In this document: positions 53,303 to 61,839 of the stretch, in pieces
Numbering within the stretch: position 1 is the stretch's first letter
Layout of the letters: each line of letters opens with the position of its first letter
Origin: Bradyrhizobium sp. ISRA464
GTDB taxonomy: Bacteria > Pseudomonadota > Alphaproteobacteria > Rhizobiales > Xanthobacteraceae
Direction of reading: 5' to 3'
Length of the DNA: 64,000 bases
Assembly (NCBI RefSeq): GCF_029910095.1
Contig: NZ_CP094526.1
Location: 1,984,001 to 2,048,000, forward strand
Program-made: the position numbers and the translations under genes
Notes under the pieces: generated by a model
Seen by the model: only the letters and a program-made list of their open reading frames with translations
Told to the model about the DNA's origin: nothing
Databases searched by the model: none

Positions 53303-54526
53303 TCACGAATTCACGTGCACGAAATCCCGCAGCAGCGGGTAGATCTCGTTGGTCCAGCGCTTGCCGGAGAACACGCCGTAGTGCCCGACGCCGGCCTGCA
53401 TATGGTGCACCTTGCGATAGGTGCGCACGCCGGTGCAGAGGTCCTGGGCTGCGAGCGTCTGGCCGATCGAGCAGATGTCATCCTTCTCGCCTTCCACCGT
53501 CATCAGACCCATGCGCCGGATCGCGGCCGGGTTCACCGGACGGCCGCGATGGTTGAGCTTGCCCTGCGGCAGCAGGTGCTCCTGGAACACGTCGCGCACC
53601 GTCTCGATGTAGAACTCCGCCGGCAGGTCCATCACAGCGAAATACTCGTCATAGAACGTCTTGATCACCGCGGCCTTCTCGGTCTCGCCCTTGGCGAGAT
53701 GGCGCGCGAGGTCGATGTGCTGCTTGATGTGGCGCTCCAGGTTCATCGACACGAAGGCGGTGAGTTGCACGAAGCCGGGATAGACCTGGCGGAACGCACC
53801 CTTGCACTGCACGGGCACGTAGTTGATCAGATTGTCCTCGAACCACTTGATCGGCTTGCTCTTGGCGAACTGGTTGACCTTGGTCGGCTGGATCCGCGTG
53901 TCGATCGGCCCGGCCATCAGCGTCAGCGACGCCGGGCGTGCGGGGTGGTTGTCCTCCGACATGATCGCGGCCGCCGCCAGCGCCGATACCGACGGCTGGC
54001 AGATCGCGACCATATGCGCACGCGGGCCGAGCCGGCCGAGGAAATCGATCAGGTGGTCGGTGTAATCCTCCAGCCCGAAGCGGCCCTCGTCGCGCGGGAT
54101 ATCGCGCGGATTGTGCCAGTCGGTGATGTAGACGTCGTGATCCTGCAGCAGCGTCTTCACGGTGCCGCGCAGGAGCGTGGCGAAATGGCCGGACATCGGC
54201 GCCACCAGCAACAGCCGCGGCTGCTCCGGCCCGTCCACCTTCCGAAAATGCAGCAGCGAGCCGAACGGCGTCGCGTAGGCGACCTCCTCGGTCACCTCCA
54301 AATCCCTGTTGCCGACGGTCACGCTGCCGATGCCGTAAGGCGGCCGCGTGTAGGTCAGGCTCGCGCGCGAGATCAGCTCGAGCGCCGCCGCGAGCCGGCC
54401 GAACATCCGGTCGGAGACGCCCCGCGGCGCCATGTTGAGATATTTCAGCGCCGCCGCGGCCCCGGTCCGCCACGGCGCAGTGAGGTCCATGTGGTTCTGA
54501 TAGGCCTGGTACATCATCGACATCAT
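53303..54526 (-). CDS. phaZ: Intracellular polyhydroxyalkanoate depolymerase
   Basis: 407 residues from ATG 54526 (MMSMMYQAYQNHMDLTAPWR); the extension to 54595 is unlikely. The catalytic Cys176 lies in AICQPSVSAL, as in intracellular PHB depolymerases, with oxyanion-type block LLLVAPMSGHFATLLRGTV before it and the Asp/His in MTVEGEKDDI and HMQAGVGHYGVF. It mobilises PHB granules in the cytoplasm. It is divergent from a GST gene. Confidence 0.95.
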   Translation of the reverse strand: MMSMMYQAYQNHMDLTAPWRTGAAAALKYLNMAPRGVSDRMFGRLAAALELISRASLTYTRPPYGIGSVTVGNRDLEVTEEVAYATPFGSLLHFRKVDGPEQPRLLLVAPMSGHFATLLRGTVKTLLQDHDVYITDWHNPRDIPRDEGRFGLEDYTDHLIDFLGRLGPRAHMVAICQPSVSALAAAAIMSEDNHPARPASLTLMAGPIDTRIQPTKVNQFAKSKPIKWFEDNLINYVPVQCKGAFRQVYPGFVQLTAFVSMNLERHIKQHIDLARHLAKGETEKAAVIKTFYDEYFAVMDLPAEFYIETVRDVFQEHLLPQGKLNHRGRPVNPAAIRRMGLMTVEGEKDDICSIGQTLAAQDLCTGVRTYRKVHHMQAGVGHYGVFSGKRWTNEIYPLLRDFVHVNS

Positions 54527-54704
54527 ACGCGGTCCGTCACTGGCCTGACCGGCCATGCAATATCGACGCCAGAGCGGGGCGGACGGCCCGGCCAATTGGC
54601 GCGTGGCTTGCTTGTGGCTTGCTGAAGAAATTGGAGCCCAGGCTTCGGGCCGCGGCGTCGCGGCCGCGCCGGGCGGGGACCGCGTTCAGGCGTGAGGAGC
54701 TGAT

Positions 54705-55361
54705 ATGGCGAAGGCGACACTCACCATCAGCAGCAAGAACTATTCGTCCTGGTCGCTGCGCGGCTGGCTGCTGGCGAAGTTCGCGGGGCTGGACTTCGAG
54801 GAGATCGTCACCGCGCCCGACGACCCCATGACCCGGGCCGAACTGCTGTTGCTGTCGTCCTCGATCCTGGTGCCCTGCCTGCGCCATGAGGGCGCGACGG
54901 TGTGGGATACGCTGGCGATCGCCGAATATCTCAACGAGATCATGCCGGATGCCGGGCTATTGCCGGAGAATCGGATCCAGCGCGCGCATTGCCGCTCGAT
55001 CTCGGGCGAGATCCATTCCGGGTTCACGACGCTGAGATCCTCATTGCCGGTCAATCTCAAGGGGCACTTTCCCGGCTTCAAGATCTGGTCGCGTGCGCAG
55101 GCCGACATCGACCGGATCTGCAGCATCTGGCACGATTGCCTTGGCCAATCCGGCGGGCCGTTCCTGTTCGGCGCGCGCCGCACCATGGCGGATGCGATGT
55201 ATGCGCCCGTCGTCACCCGCTTCATGACCTATGACGTGAAGCTCGACAGTGGGCTTGTGGCCTATGCCGGCACCATCATGACGATGCCCGAGATGGCCGA
55301 ATGGATCGAGGCGGCGAAGGCCGAGCCGGCCGACGTCGAGGAGCTCGAGGTCGAATATTAG
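54705..55361 (+). CDS. Glutathione S-transferase
   Basis: 218 residues. N-terminal thioredoxin fold LTISSKNYSSWSLRGWLLAKFAGLDFEE, with SSILVPCLRHEG and the glutathione contact WDTLAIAEYLNEIMP; the all-helical C-terminal domain has FLFGARRTMADAMYAPVVTRF. The N-terminal YSSWSLR serine type fits many bacterial GSTs acting on dehalogenated or aromatic compounds. The substrate is unknown. It starts after the divergent phaZ with GAGGAG nearby. Confidence 0.93.
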   Translation: MAKATLTISSKNYSSWSLRGWLLAKFAGLDFEEIVTAPDDPMTRAELLLLSSSILVPCLRHEGATVWDTLAIAEYLNEIMPDAGLLPENRIQRAHCRSISGEIHSGFTTLRSSLPVNLKGHFPGFKIWSRAQADIDRICSIWHDCLGQSGGPFLFGARRTMADAMYAPVVTRFMTYDVKLDSGLVAYAGTIMTMPEMAEWIEAAKAEPADVEELEVEY

Positions 55362-55690
55362 GCAGGCGCCGCGGGCGCTGCCCGCATCGGCGGCTCAAGC
55401 GGCGGGCAGGGTTTGCTCAATCGACATGCCGCCTGTGATCATTGCCGTTGTCGCATCGGGGCTGCGCCAGCCGCGGCGCGGTCTTCGCGCAACGCAAATT
55501 CGTGTCCAGCAGCAAATGCTTCCGTCGTGGCGGCGACGGCGCGATGAGCCATTTCGCCGCAGGCAAACGCGGCTGGCAAGGATTTCGCATGGCCATTGTC
55601 AAGCTGTGACCGCGACGATGCGACGCTGCCGAAAATTTGGACGCCGAGCTGCGCCGCGATCTCGCGAACACGAGAACCGTGGAGGCTTCC
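55362..55690. other. Intergenic region between GST and cupin genes
   Basis: About 330 bases. Open frames here are shadows or short and have no family features. The last part has GGAGGCTTCC as the cupin ribosome site. Nothing else stands out. Confidence 0.35.
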
Positions 55691-56125
55691 ATGAACCAGC
55701 ACGCCGTCGTCGGCAAATTCTCCCACGTCAAACCCGGTGACACCGAGTTCAAGGGAGGCGGTCTGCGCGACTTCTTCCTGTATCGCGACCTCGGCATCGC
55801 CGACGCCACCGGCGGGCAGGTGATCTGCCATCTGGTCAAGGCCAATCCCGGCATGCCGCCGGAGCAGGGCACCGGCTGGCACAAGCACCTCTGCGATTTT
55901 CAGATCGTCATCATGACCAAGGGCTGGGCGCGCTTCATGTACGAGGACAAGGAGACGCTGGTTGAGGCCGGCGACGTCGTGCATCAGCGGCCCGGTATCA
56001 CCCACTATCTGTTCGATTACTCGAAGGACATGGAATATCTCGAAATCGTCAGCCCTGCCGATTTCAAGACCGTGGACGTGGCGCCGGCGACCGAAACGGT
56101 CCCGCCGATCACGCCCTGGACGTGA
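55691..56125 (+). CDS. Cupin domain protein
   Basis: 144 residues from ATG 55691 behind GGAGGCTTCC. The single cupin barrel has GTGWHKHLCDFQIVIMTKGWARFMYED (first motif, with two His and a later acidic residue) and AGDVVHQRPGITHYLFDYSKDMEYLEIV (second motif). It probably binds one metal ion. Substrate and pathway are unknown and no partner gene is adjacent. Confidence 0.88.
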   Translation: MNQHAVVGKFSHVKPGDTEFKGGGLRDFFLYRDLGIADATGGQVICHLVKANPGMPPEQGTGWHKHLCDFQIVIMTKGWARFMYEDKETLVEAGDVVHQRPGITHYLFDYSKDMEYLEIVSPADFKTVDVAPATETVPPITPWT

Positions 56126-56491
56126 TCACCATGTCGTCAGCGGAGGAATTAACTTTCGTCGTCGGGCGTTGGCTGCGGCCGATCGTGATGCTTCTGTATG
56201 TGGTGCGCTGGCTCGGCCTGATGACCACATCTAGCCGTGAACAACGGAGTACGGTGCCCGATCAGCGATTCGGACGCGGTTCGTTCCATCCCCGTTCCGA
56301 ATCTTAAGACGAGGTGAAGCGCGTCGCGTTTTGGAACAACGCGCGTCGCGTCGCGCATCGTCCGGCTGCGCGGCCGGCCATACGCCAACTGGAGAGACGC
56401 TTTCCCCCGCGACAAAATGCGACGCCGTTTGCCGCGGGGTGATCATGCTCGAATGCAAAGAGCGGAGGGCGGTTCGCAGAACCGCACCCTG
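56126..56491. other. Intergenic region with degenerate repeats
   Basis: About 365 bases without a convincing gene. A short frame from 56122 overlaps the cupin stop and has one hydrophobic stretch, but lacks other support. Near 56408-56452 the sequence CGCGACAAAATGCGACGCCG followed by GATCATGCTCGA is a degenerate copy of the GATCATGCTC repeat seen at 60125-60176. Confidence 0.35.
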
Positions 56492-56716
56492 CTAGGTCGC
56501 GCCGGCCTGCTTCTCGCGCGGCTTGCGCCAGGCGATGACATTGGCCTCCAAGGCGCCGCCGGTTGTGTCATTGCGCCACTGGCCGTCGACGAAACGGCAG
56601 GCGAACGGCAATTGATATGTCCCGCTATGATCCTCGCAAAGCACTTCCACGCATTGGTCTGGCGAAGGTGCGCCGTTGCCATCGAATTGCGCCAGCCGTT
56701 TTTCGCGTGTCGCCAT
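56492..56716 (-). CDS. Small conserved hypothetical protein
   Basis: 74 residues from ATG 56716: MATREKRLAQFDGNGAPSPD, then a short beta-rich body with three Cys (DQCVEVLCEDHSG, FACRFVDGQWRND) and a basic end WRKPREKQAG. I do not recognise the family. It has amino-acid content typical of a real cytoplasmic protein, unlike the shadow frames around it. Confidence 0.55.
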   Translation of the reverse strand: MATREKRLAQFDGNGAPSPDQCVEVLCEDHSGTYQLPFACRFVDGQWRNDTTGGALEANVIAWRKPREKQAGAT

Positions 56717-56884
56717 GTGATTTGTCTCCAGAGTCGAACCAAACAAGTTCCGAAGACCCCCGTCCCCACGAGAAGTTCCCCGTAATAGCCAGAGCACACC
56801 GCTTGAATGCGGTATCAGTGTGGTATGTCTGCCTCGCTTTCAACGTCACAAGCACAAAGCTGTGAACGGCGCGCCGGATTGGGG

Positions 56885-57262
56885 ATGATGATGATCGCTC
56901 GCTTTGCTGTTGCCTTTGTCGTGCCGCTTGCGTTCGGCGTCGTCGGATCAGCGCATGCGCAGGACGTGCCCGGCATCGAAATCTGCACCGTGGAAAAAAC
57001 CATGGAACGGCGCACCAGCTGCCTGCAGAGCAATGTCGATTTCCTGCAGAAGACGATCAACAAGCTCACCGCCGATCAGCAGCAGAAGCTCGATGCCGCC
57101 AACCGCCAGATCGAAACCTTGAAGAGCTCGGTCGCGAGCTTGCAGAAGCTCGTCGCCGACTTGCAGATCGCGCAGGTCAAGATGGCTGACGATTTGAAGA
57201 AGAAAGCCGACGCGCTGCCGCCGAAGGATGCAGCGCCTGCGGCGAAGGACGGAACGAAGTAG
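56885..57262 (+). CDS. Small exported coiled-coil protein
   Basis: About 125 residues; three ATG codons in a row at 56885, 56888 and 56891 with GGGG directly before make the exact start uncertain. The signal FAVAFVVPLAFGVVGSAHAQ is followed by GIEICTVEKTMERRTSCLQS and a heptad-rich segment (about 48-105, LQKTINKLTADQQQKLDAAN) that should form a coiled coil, and a Lys/Ala/Pro tail. Two Cys near the N-terminus may form a disulfide. Probably periplasmic; function unknown. Confidence 0.7.
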   Translation: MMMIARFAVAFVVPLAFGVVGSAHAQDVPGIEICTVEKTMERRTSCLQSNVDFLQKTINKLTADQQQKLDAANRQIETLKSSVASLQKLVADLQIAQVKMADDLKKKADALPPKDAAPAAKDGTK

Positions 57263-57359
57263 GCGGAGTCCGTCCGCGCGGTCTCTTCGCCTCCCCCGCA
57301 AGCGGGAGAGGGGGCGCAGTCATTTCGCGGGGACTGCTCGAACCTGTCTCATGGAGGTC

Positions 57360-58463
57360 TCACGCCACCCGATACTTCTCCATCACGTCGCGATCCGGCT
57401 CGTAGCCAAGCCCGGGGTCTTGCGGCACGGCGACATGGCCGCTGGTATCGACATCGATGCGGTCGCCCCACAGGCAGGCGGCGCGTTTCATGAAGAACAC
57501 CTCGATCAGGCCTTCGTCGCGGATCGCCATCAGATGCAACGTTGCGAGGAAGCCGGGCCCGAAATAGGGCGAATGCGGAATCACCTTGACGCCGAACTCG
57601 TCGGCGAGCACCGCGACCTTCAGGAATTCGGTAACGCCGCCGACCTTGATCACCGACGGCTGCGCGTGGCTGACCGCGCCGGCCGTCATCATCTGGCGGA
57701 ATTGATACACCGTGCAGGCATTCTCCCCGGCTGCGATATCGAGCCGGCCCTCCTTGCGCACTTCCGCAAGCGTCGCGAAATCCTCCGGCGGCCAGATCGG
57801 CTCCTCCAGGAACATCGGCGCCGCCTGCTGGCAATCCCGGGCAAATTGAATCGCCGCCGGTCCGTCCAGCGGGCAGTTCATGTCGACCATCAGCGGCACG
57901 TCGGGGCCGATCGCCTCACGCGCGGCCGTAACGGCCGGGATCGTGGTCTCGTGCAGCTTGATTGCCGAATAGCCTGATTTGATCGCCTTCTTGCACTCGG
58001 ATGCGATGTGCCCGGCGTTGCCGATCCGCATCAGGCTGGCATAGGCCGGAATCGCGTTGCGCTTCGCGCCGCCGATCAGTTGATGCAATGGCGCGCGCTG
58101 CACCTTGCCGGCGAGATCCCACAGCGCGATGTCGAGCGCCGAGATCGCAAACATCGTGATGCCGTAACGGCCGAACAGATGCAGGTTGCGCTGGATCTGC
58201 TCCATGACCGCGGGAATGCCCGCGGCGTCGGGAACCTCGAGGCCGCGCGCCTGCGGCGCGATCATCTCGGTCACCGCCGCGCAGCTCGTCCGCGGGCAGA
58301 CATAGGCGAAGGCATCGCCCCAGCCGGTGAGGCCGGCATCGGTCGAAATCTCAACGATCACCATGTCGAGCGCGGAGATCGCCGAAGCGCCCTGGCGGAA
58401 GCTCGCGGGGCCGGCGTCATAGGGGATGCGGATATGGTGGGCGCGGACGTCGGTGATTTTCAT
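57360..58463 (-). CDS. Mandelate racemase/muconate lactonizing enzyme family protein
   Basis: 367 residues from ATG 58463. Enolase-superfamily capping domain MKITDVRAHHIRIPYDAGPA, then barrel residues Lys169 and His171 (AIKLHE), metal ligands Asp194 (MVDMN), Glu220 (FLEEP) and Glu247 (AGEN), and His297 (VIPHSPY). The K-x-H pair differs from the K-x-K of TarD in this window, so a different acid-sugar or epimerase reaction is expected. Substrate unknown. The binding-protein gene upstream on the same strand may supply the substrate. Confidence 0.9.
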   Translation of the reverse strand: MKITDVRAHHIRIPYDAGPASFRQGASAISALDMVIVEISTDAGLTGWGDAFAYVCPRTSCAAVTEMIAPQARGLEVPDAAGIPAVMEQIQRNLHLFGRYGITMFAISALDIALWDLAGKVQRAPLHQLIGGAKRNAIPAYASLMRIGNAGHIASECKKAIKSGYSAIKLHETTIPAVTAAREAIGPDVPLMVDMNCPLDGPAAIQFARDCQQAAPMFLEEPIWPPEDFATLAEVRKEGRLDIAAGENACTVYQFRQMMTAGAVSHAQPSVIKVGGVTEFLKVAVLADEFGVKVIPHSPYFGPGFLATLHLMAIRDEGLIEVFFMKRAACLWGDRIDVDTSGHVAVPQDPGLGYEPDRDVMEKYRVA

Positions 58464-58499
58464 TGTCGTTGCCTTTCTTGCGCGGGGGGCACCGCCGCG

Positions 58500-58650
58500 T
58501 GATTGCGAGCCACCCGATCGGCGCGAGCGCCGCCGGATGACAGGCTCCGCGAAGCAATCCATTCTATCCGAGTTTGCGGAGAAATGGATTGCTTCGTCGC
58601 TTCAGCGCAAAATTGCTTTGCAATTTTGTCGCGAGCTCCTCGTAATGACG
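58500..58650. repeat. GCGAAGCAATCCAT palindromic repeat, copy 4 (long form with extra hairpin)
   Basis: Carries the GAGCCACCCGATCGGCGCGA left part as in 37041-37160, then GCGAAGCAATCCATTC and GAAATGGATTGCTTCGTCGC. An additional inverted pair GCAAAATTGC/GCAATTTTG is inserted at about 58608-58629 before the closing CTCCTCGTAATGACG. Confidence 0.8.
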
Positions 58651-58669
58651 AGGGGCGGCCGGCTGGAAC

Positions 58670-59896
58670 TTACGACTCCTTCCCGCCGCTCATGATCGGG
58701 CCGAACCGCTCCCAGCTCTCGCCCTTGAAGCGCATCATCTGAAGCTGCTCGATCGGAGCGTAGTCGTCAGGCCCGGTCTTGATCTTCGTGCCAGGCAAAT
58801 AGATGCCGATCTCGAAGTTCAGGCTGGCGGCCTGCTTCATCACGTTCTCGCGCGTGAGGTTGTCGCCGCATTGCCGCAGCACCTGCTCGAGGCCCTTGGC
58901 GACGCCGTAGCCGAATACGGTCGCGGCATCGTCGAGGTCGCCTTCGGGGTACCACTTGGCCATGAAGGCGCGCCACTCGGTCATCGCCGGATCGTTCTTC
59001 CACTCGGCGTCCTTGGGATCCTTGAGATATGCCGTGGACAGCACGCCCTGGCTCGCCTCATAGCCGGCCGGCTTCATTACGCCGCCGATCGAGCCTGACA
59101 CGTTGGTTAGGAACTGCACCGGATGCCAGTCCAGCTCGGCGACCTTCTTGATCGCCTGCGCCGCGAATTTCGGGGTCGCGATGTTGACGAAGATGTCGGG
59201 ATTGGCGCCCTTGATCTGCACCACCTGGGAATCCACCGTCGGCGACGTCGTCTCATAGGCGGATTCGACCACGATCAGCTTCTTGGCCTGATCGCCGAGA
59301 CCGTCATGCAGGCCGATCAGGTAGTCCTTGCCGAAATCGTCGTTCTGGTAGAGCACCCCGATCGTCTTGCCGGGGTAATGCTGCAGGATGTATTTGGCGT
59401 AGATGCGCGCCTCCACCTGGTAGCTCGGCTGCCAGCCCATGGTCCACGGAAAGTTCTTCGGGTCGTTCCACTTGGCGGCGCCGGTCGAGACGAACAGCTG
59501 CGGCACCTTCTTGGCGTTCATATATTTCTGGATCGCCGTGTTGCCCGGCGTGCCCAGCGGATTGAAGATCAGCAGCGCCTCGTCGCTCTCGACGAGCTTG
59601 CGGGCCTGCTCGACCATTTTCGGCGGGCTGTAGCCGTCGTCGTAAGAGATGAAGTTGATCTTGCGGCCGTTGATGCCGCCTTCGCTGTTGAGCTTCTTGA
59701 AATAGGCCGCCTCGGTCTTGCCGATGGTGGCGTAGGCCGAGGCCGGGCCGGAATAGGGCATGATATTGCCGATCTTGATCTCGGTGTCGGTCACGCCCGG
59801 ATCGTATTTCTTCTGTGCGTTGGCCGCGCTTGCGGCCAGTACGAGACATCCCGCAAGCGCGGCGATTCGGGCATAGCTCAAGCGTCGATGGTGCAT
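58670..59896 (-). CDS. Branched-chain amino acid type ABC substrate-binding protein
   Basis: 408 residues from ATG 59896, six bases after GGGAGG; the ATG at 59899 is only three bases away from it. Signal ARIAALAGCLVLAASAANAQ, then IKIGNIMPYSGPASAYATIG, GGINGRKINFISYDDGYSPP and VPQLFVSTGAAKWNDPKNFP. It is a paralogue of the protein at 21033-22223, with the same landmarks. The enolase-superfamily gene follows 206 bases downstream. No permease genes are adjacent. Confidence 0.9.
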   Translation of the reverse strand: MHHRRLSYARIAALAGCLVLAASAANAQKKYDPGVTDTEIKIGNIMPYSGPASAYATIGKTEAAYFKKLNSEGGINGRKINFISYDDGYSPPKMVEQARKLVESDEALLIFNPLGTPGNTAIQKYMNAKKVPQLFVSTGAAKWNDPKNFPWTMGWQPSYQVEARIYAKYILQHYPGKTIGVLYQNDDFGKDYLIGLHDGLGDQAKKLIVVESAYETTSPTVDSQVVQIKGANPDIFVNIATPKFAAQAIKKVAELDWHPVQFLTNVSGSIGGVMKPAGYEASQGVLSTAYLKDPKDAEWKNDPAMTEWRAFMAKWYPEGDLDDAATVFGYGVAKGLEQVLRQCGDNLTRENVMKQAASLNFEIGIYLPGTKIKTGPDDYAPIEQLQMMRFKGESWERFGPIMSGGKES

Positions 59897-60124
59897 CATT
59901 GTCCTCCCTGACATGCTGGCCGCGGCTCATGCAGTCTTGATTATCGGGCAGCTTGGTGAGCCGTCGGATCGATGCAGCGGTGAGTATGCACGATTGCGAC
60001 CATGTGACCAGCGACGCCTTTGCGCTAAATTTCCGTGGAGCGGAACCGCGATTTCGTCCGCCGAGCAGCAAGGACTGTCAAATGCCGCGCAGAGCGTCAG
60101 TGCATGATGCGCCTGCTTTGGTTT

Positions 60125-60176
60125 GAGCATTCCTCGCGACAAACGCGGAACGTGTTTGCGCGGAGATCACGCTCCA
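60125..60176. repeat. GAGCAT...GATCACGCTC repeat
   Basis: The sequence CTCGCGACAAACGCGGAACG then TGTTTGCGCGGAGATCACGC has inverted CGCG and AAACGCG/CGTGTTT arms. It matches a common Bradyrhizobium intergenic element and is placed directly upstream of the AraC gene. Confidence 0.6.
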
Positions 60177-60192
60177 GGGAAAGCCGTCGTCC

Positions 60193-61032
60193 ATGAATCC
60201 AGCCCAGAAGGCGCTCTGGTACATCGAAAGCCATCTCGGCGCGCCGCTGACGCTCGACGAGATTGCCGGCGTCGCCGGCGTGTCGCGCTTCCATCTGGTG
60301 CGGGCGTTTGCGGAGGCGACCGGGTTCTCGGTGATGCGTTATGTGCGGGCCCGCCGTCTCAGCGAGGCCGCGCGCCAGCTCGCCGCCGGTGCGCCCGATA
60401 TCCTCAGCCTCGCGCTGGATGCGGATTACGGCTCCCACGAAGCATTCACCCGCGCGTTCCGCGACCATTTCGGCGTCACGCCCGAGACGGTGCGCACGGC
60501 GACGTGCCTGAAGACGCTCAAGCTCCAGGAGCCGATCACCATGATCTCGACAGCCCTCGATCACATCGATCCACCGCGCATCGCGACCGGCAAGGCGTTC
60601 CTCGTCGCCGGCATCGGCGAGCGCTACAATCACGCCAACGGCAGCACGGCCGGGATCCCGAACCAGTGGCAAGAGTTTCACCTGCAATCCGCCAACATTC
60701 CCCGCCAGGTCGGCAAGGTGGCGTATGGCGTCTGCTGCAACGGCGACGATGCCGGAAATTTTGACTACATCGCCGGTGTCGAGGTCGCGGATTTCTCCGA
60801 CCTGCCGCGCGAATTCGCGCATGTCCGCATCCCCGAGCAGAAATATGTCGTGTTCACCCACAGCGATCACATCTCGACCATCCGCCGCACCGTCAACACG
60901 ATCTGGAATCGCTGGCTGCCGCAGTCCGGCATGAAAGTCGCGGACGCGCCCAACTTCGAGCGCTATGACGAAAACTTCGATGCGTCGACCGGCAATGGCG
61001 GATTGGAGATCTGGGTGCCGGTGAGGGAGTAG
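60193..61032 (+). CDS. AraC family regulator with GyrI-like ligand domain
   Basis: 279 residues from ATG 60193 with CCAGGGAAAG upstream. The DNA-binding part is N-terminal (1-105): LTLDEIAGVAGVSRFHLVRAF and LALDADYGSHEAFTRAFRDHFG. Residues 120-279 form a GyrI/SOUL-like effector-binding domain, with YDENFDASTGNGGLEIWVPV at the end. This reversed order is as in Rob and related drug-responsive regulators. Targets are not evident; the divergent binding-protein gene begins about 300 bases away. Confidence 0.9.
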   Translation: MNPAQKALWYIESHLGAPLTLDEIAGVAGVSRFHLVRAFAEATGFSVMRYVRARRLSEAARQLAAGAPDILSLALDADYGSHEAFTRAFRDHFGVTPETVRTATCLKTLKLQEPITMISTALDHIDPPRIATGKAFLVAGIGERYNHANGSTAGIPNQWQEFHLQSANIPRQVGKVAYGVCCNGDDAGNFDYIAGVEVADFSDLPREFAHVRIPEQKYVVFTHSDHISTIRRTVNTIWNRWLPQSGMKVADAPNFERYDENFDASTGNGGLEIWVPVRE

Positions 61033-61249
61033 GGCATTGTGTAGCCACCCCATCCGTCATTCCGGGGCTCGCCAACGGGTCCGCACAGTTCAATGGATTC
61101 CGGGTTCGCGGCAAGAGGCGCGCCTCGGACCCCGCAAGGGGAGAGGGAACCCTTTCGCCGGTGCCTTCCTGACGTGCCAATCACTGATTTGCCCGACGGC
61201 GCAAGTCCCCGCAGCAAAAATATTTCTGTTTTTCAGAACTGCAACTCAG

Positions 61250-61630
61250 TCTATGATGCGCGCGTCTCACCCGACACGAGGGGCGGATCGCGATCGTCAC
61301 GAACGTGGTGTGGGATGCGGTGGACGCGGATTGCGCAACTGACGAGTGCGCATGAAGCGGACGGTGAAGTCGTGTGGTCTCGACGCCCCAGTGGCAGGTG
61401 TCTCCTCGCTAAGCACGCGAACGCGTCTTTGCGAAGACGGTGACAAAAAAGCCAAGTCTCGCCGGGGAGAGCACGAAGTAAGCCGTAACCCATCGTGCAG
61501 GGAAAGCCGGATTGCTCCGGTTTCACCTGTGGTCCTACCCCCGGTGCTTTTTTTGTTGCACCGGGCCCATGGGTGCGATCGGCACCCGGCTTTCCCTGCG
61601 CCCTCTGATCAAGAGAGGGCGGAGAAAATG
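61250..61630. ncRNA. Structured non-coding repeat, candidate RNA element
   Basis: No credible gene lies in 61033-61839. The core folds strongly: GCAGGGAAAGCCGG (61497-61510) pairs exactly with CCGGCTTTCCCTGC (61586-61599). Inside, CCCGGTGC (61540-61547) pairs with GCACCGGG (61558-61565) around a T-rich loop, and GGGTGC (61571-61576) with GCACCC (61582-61587) as an alternative. Just outside, GCCCTCT/AGAGGGC (61600-61606 and 61614-61620) forms a further hairpin. The 61270-61440 part (ending in GTGCGCATGAAGCGGACGG and GTGTGGTCTCGACGCC) is, from memory, a sequence met again and again in Bradyrhizobium genomes. Whether it is transcribed is unknown. Confidence 0.45.
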
Positions 61631-61839
61631 ACAGCAAACCTCGGGCAATTCGTGTCGCGAGAATGCGAGGCTGCGAGTCGCTTGAAATCAAGCCGTGCCA
61701 CACATTCAGTGTCGTCCTGGCGAAAGCCAGGACCCATTACCCCAAGCGCTGATCGTTGCGCGACGCTGGGGCCGCGATCCCTCTAACAACAAACGCCGAT
61801 GGTTATGGGTCCTGGCTGTCGCCATGACAACAGGGATGC

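Noticed and set aside
56122..56307. 61-residue frame overlapping the cupin stop
   Set aside because: One short hydrophobic stretch and no family features; the remainder is Arg/Ser-rich like random GC-rich DNA.
61346..61786. 146-residue plus-strand frame in the non-coding block
   Set aside because: It reads through hairpins of a dispersed repeat, has no ribosome site, and this type of frame is a known source of false hypothetical proteins in the genus.
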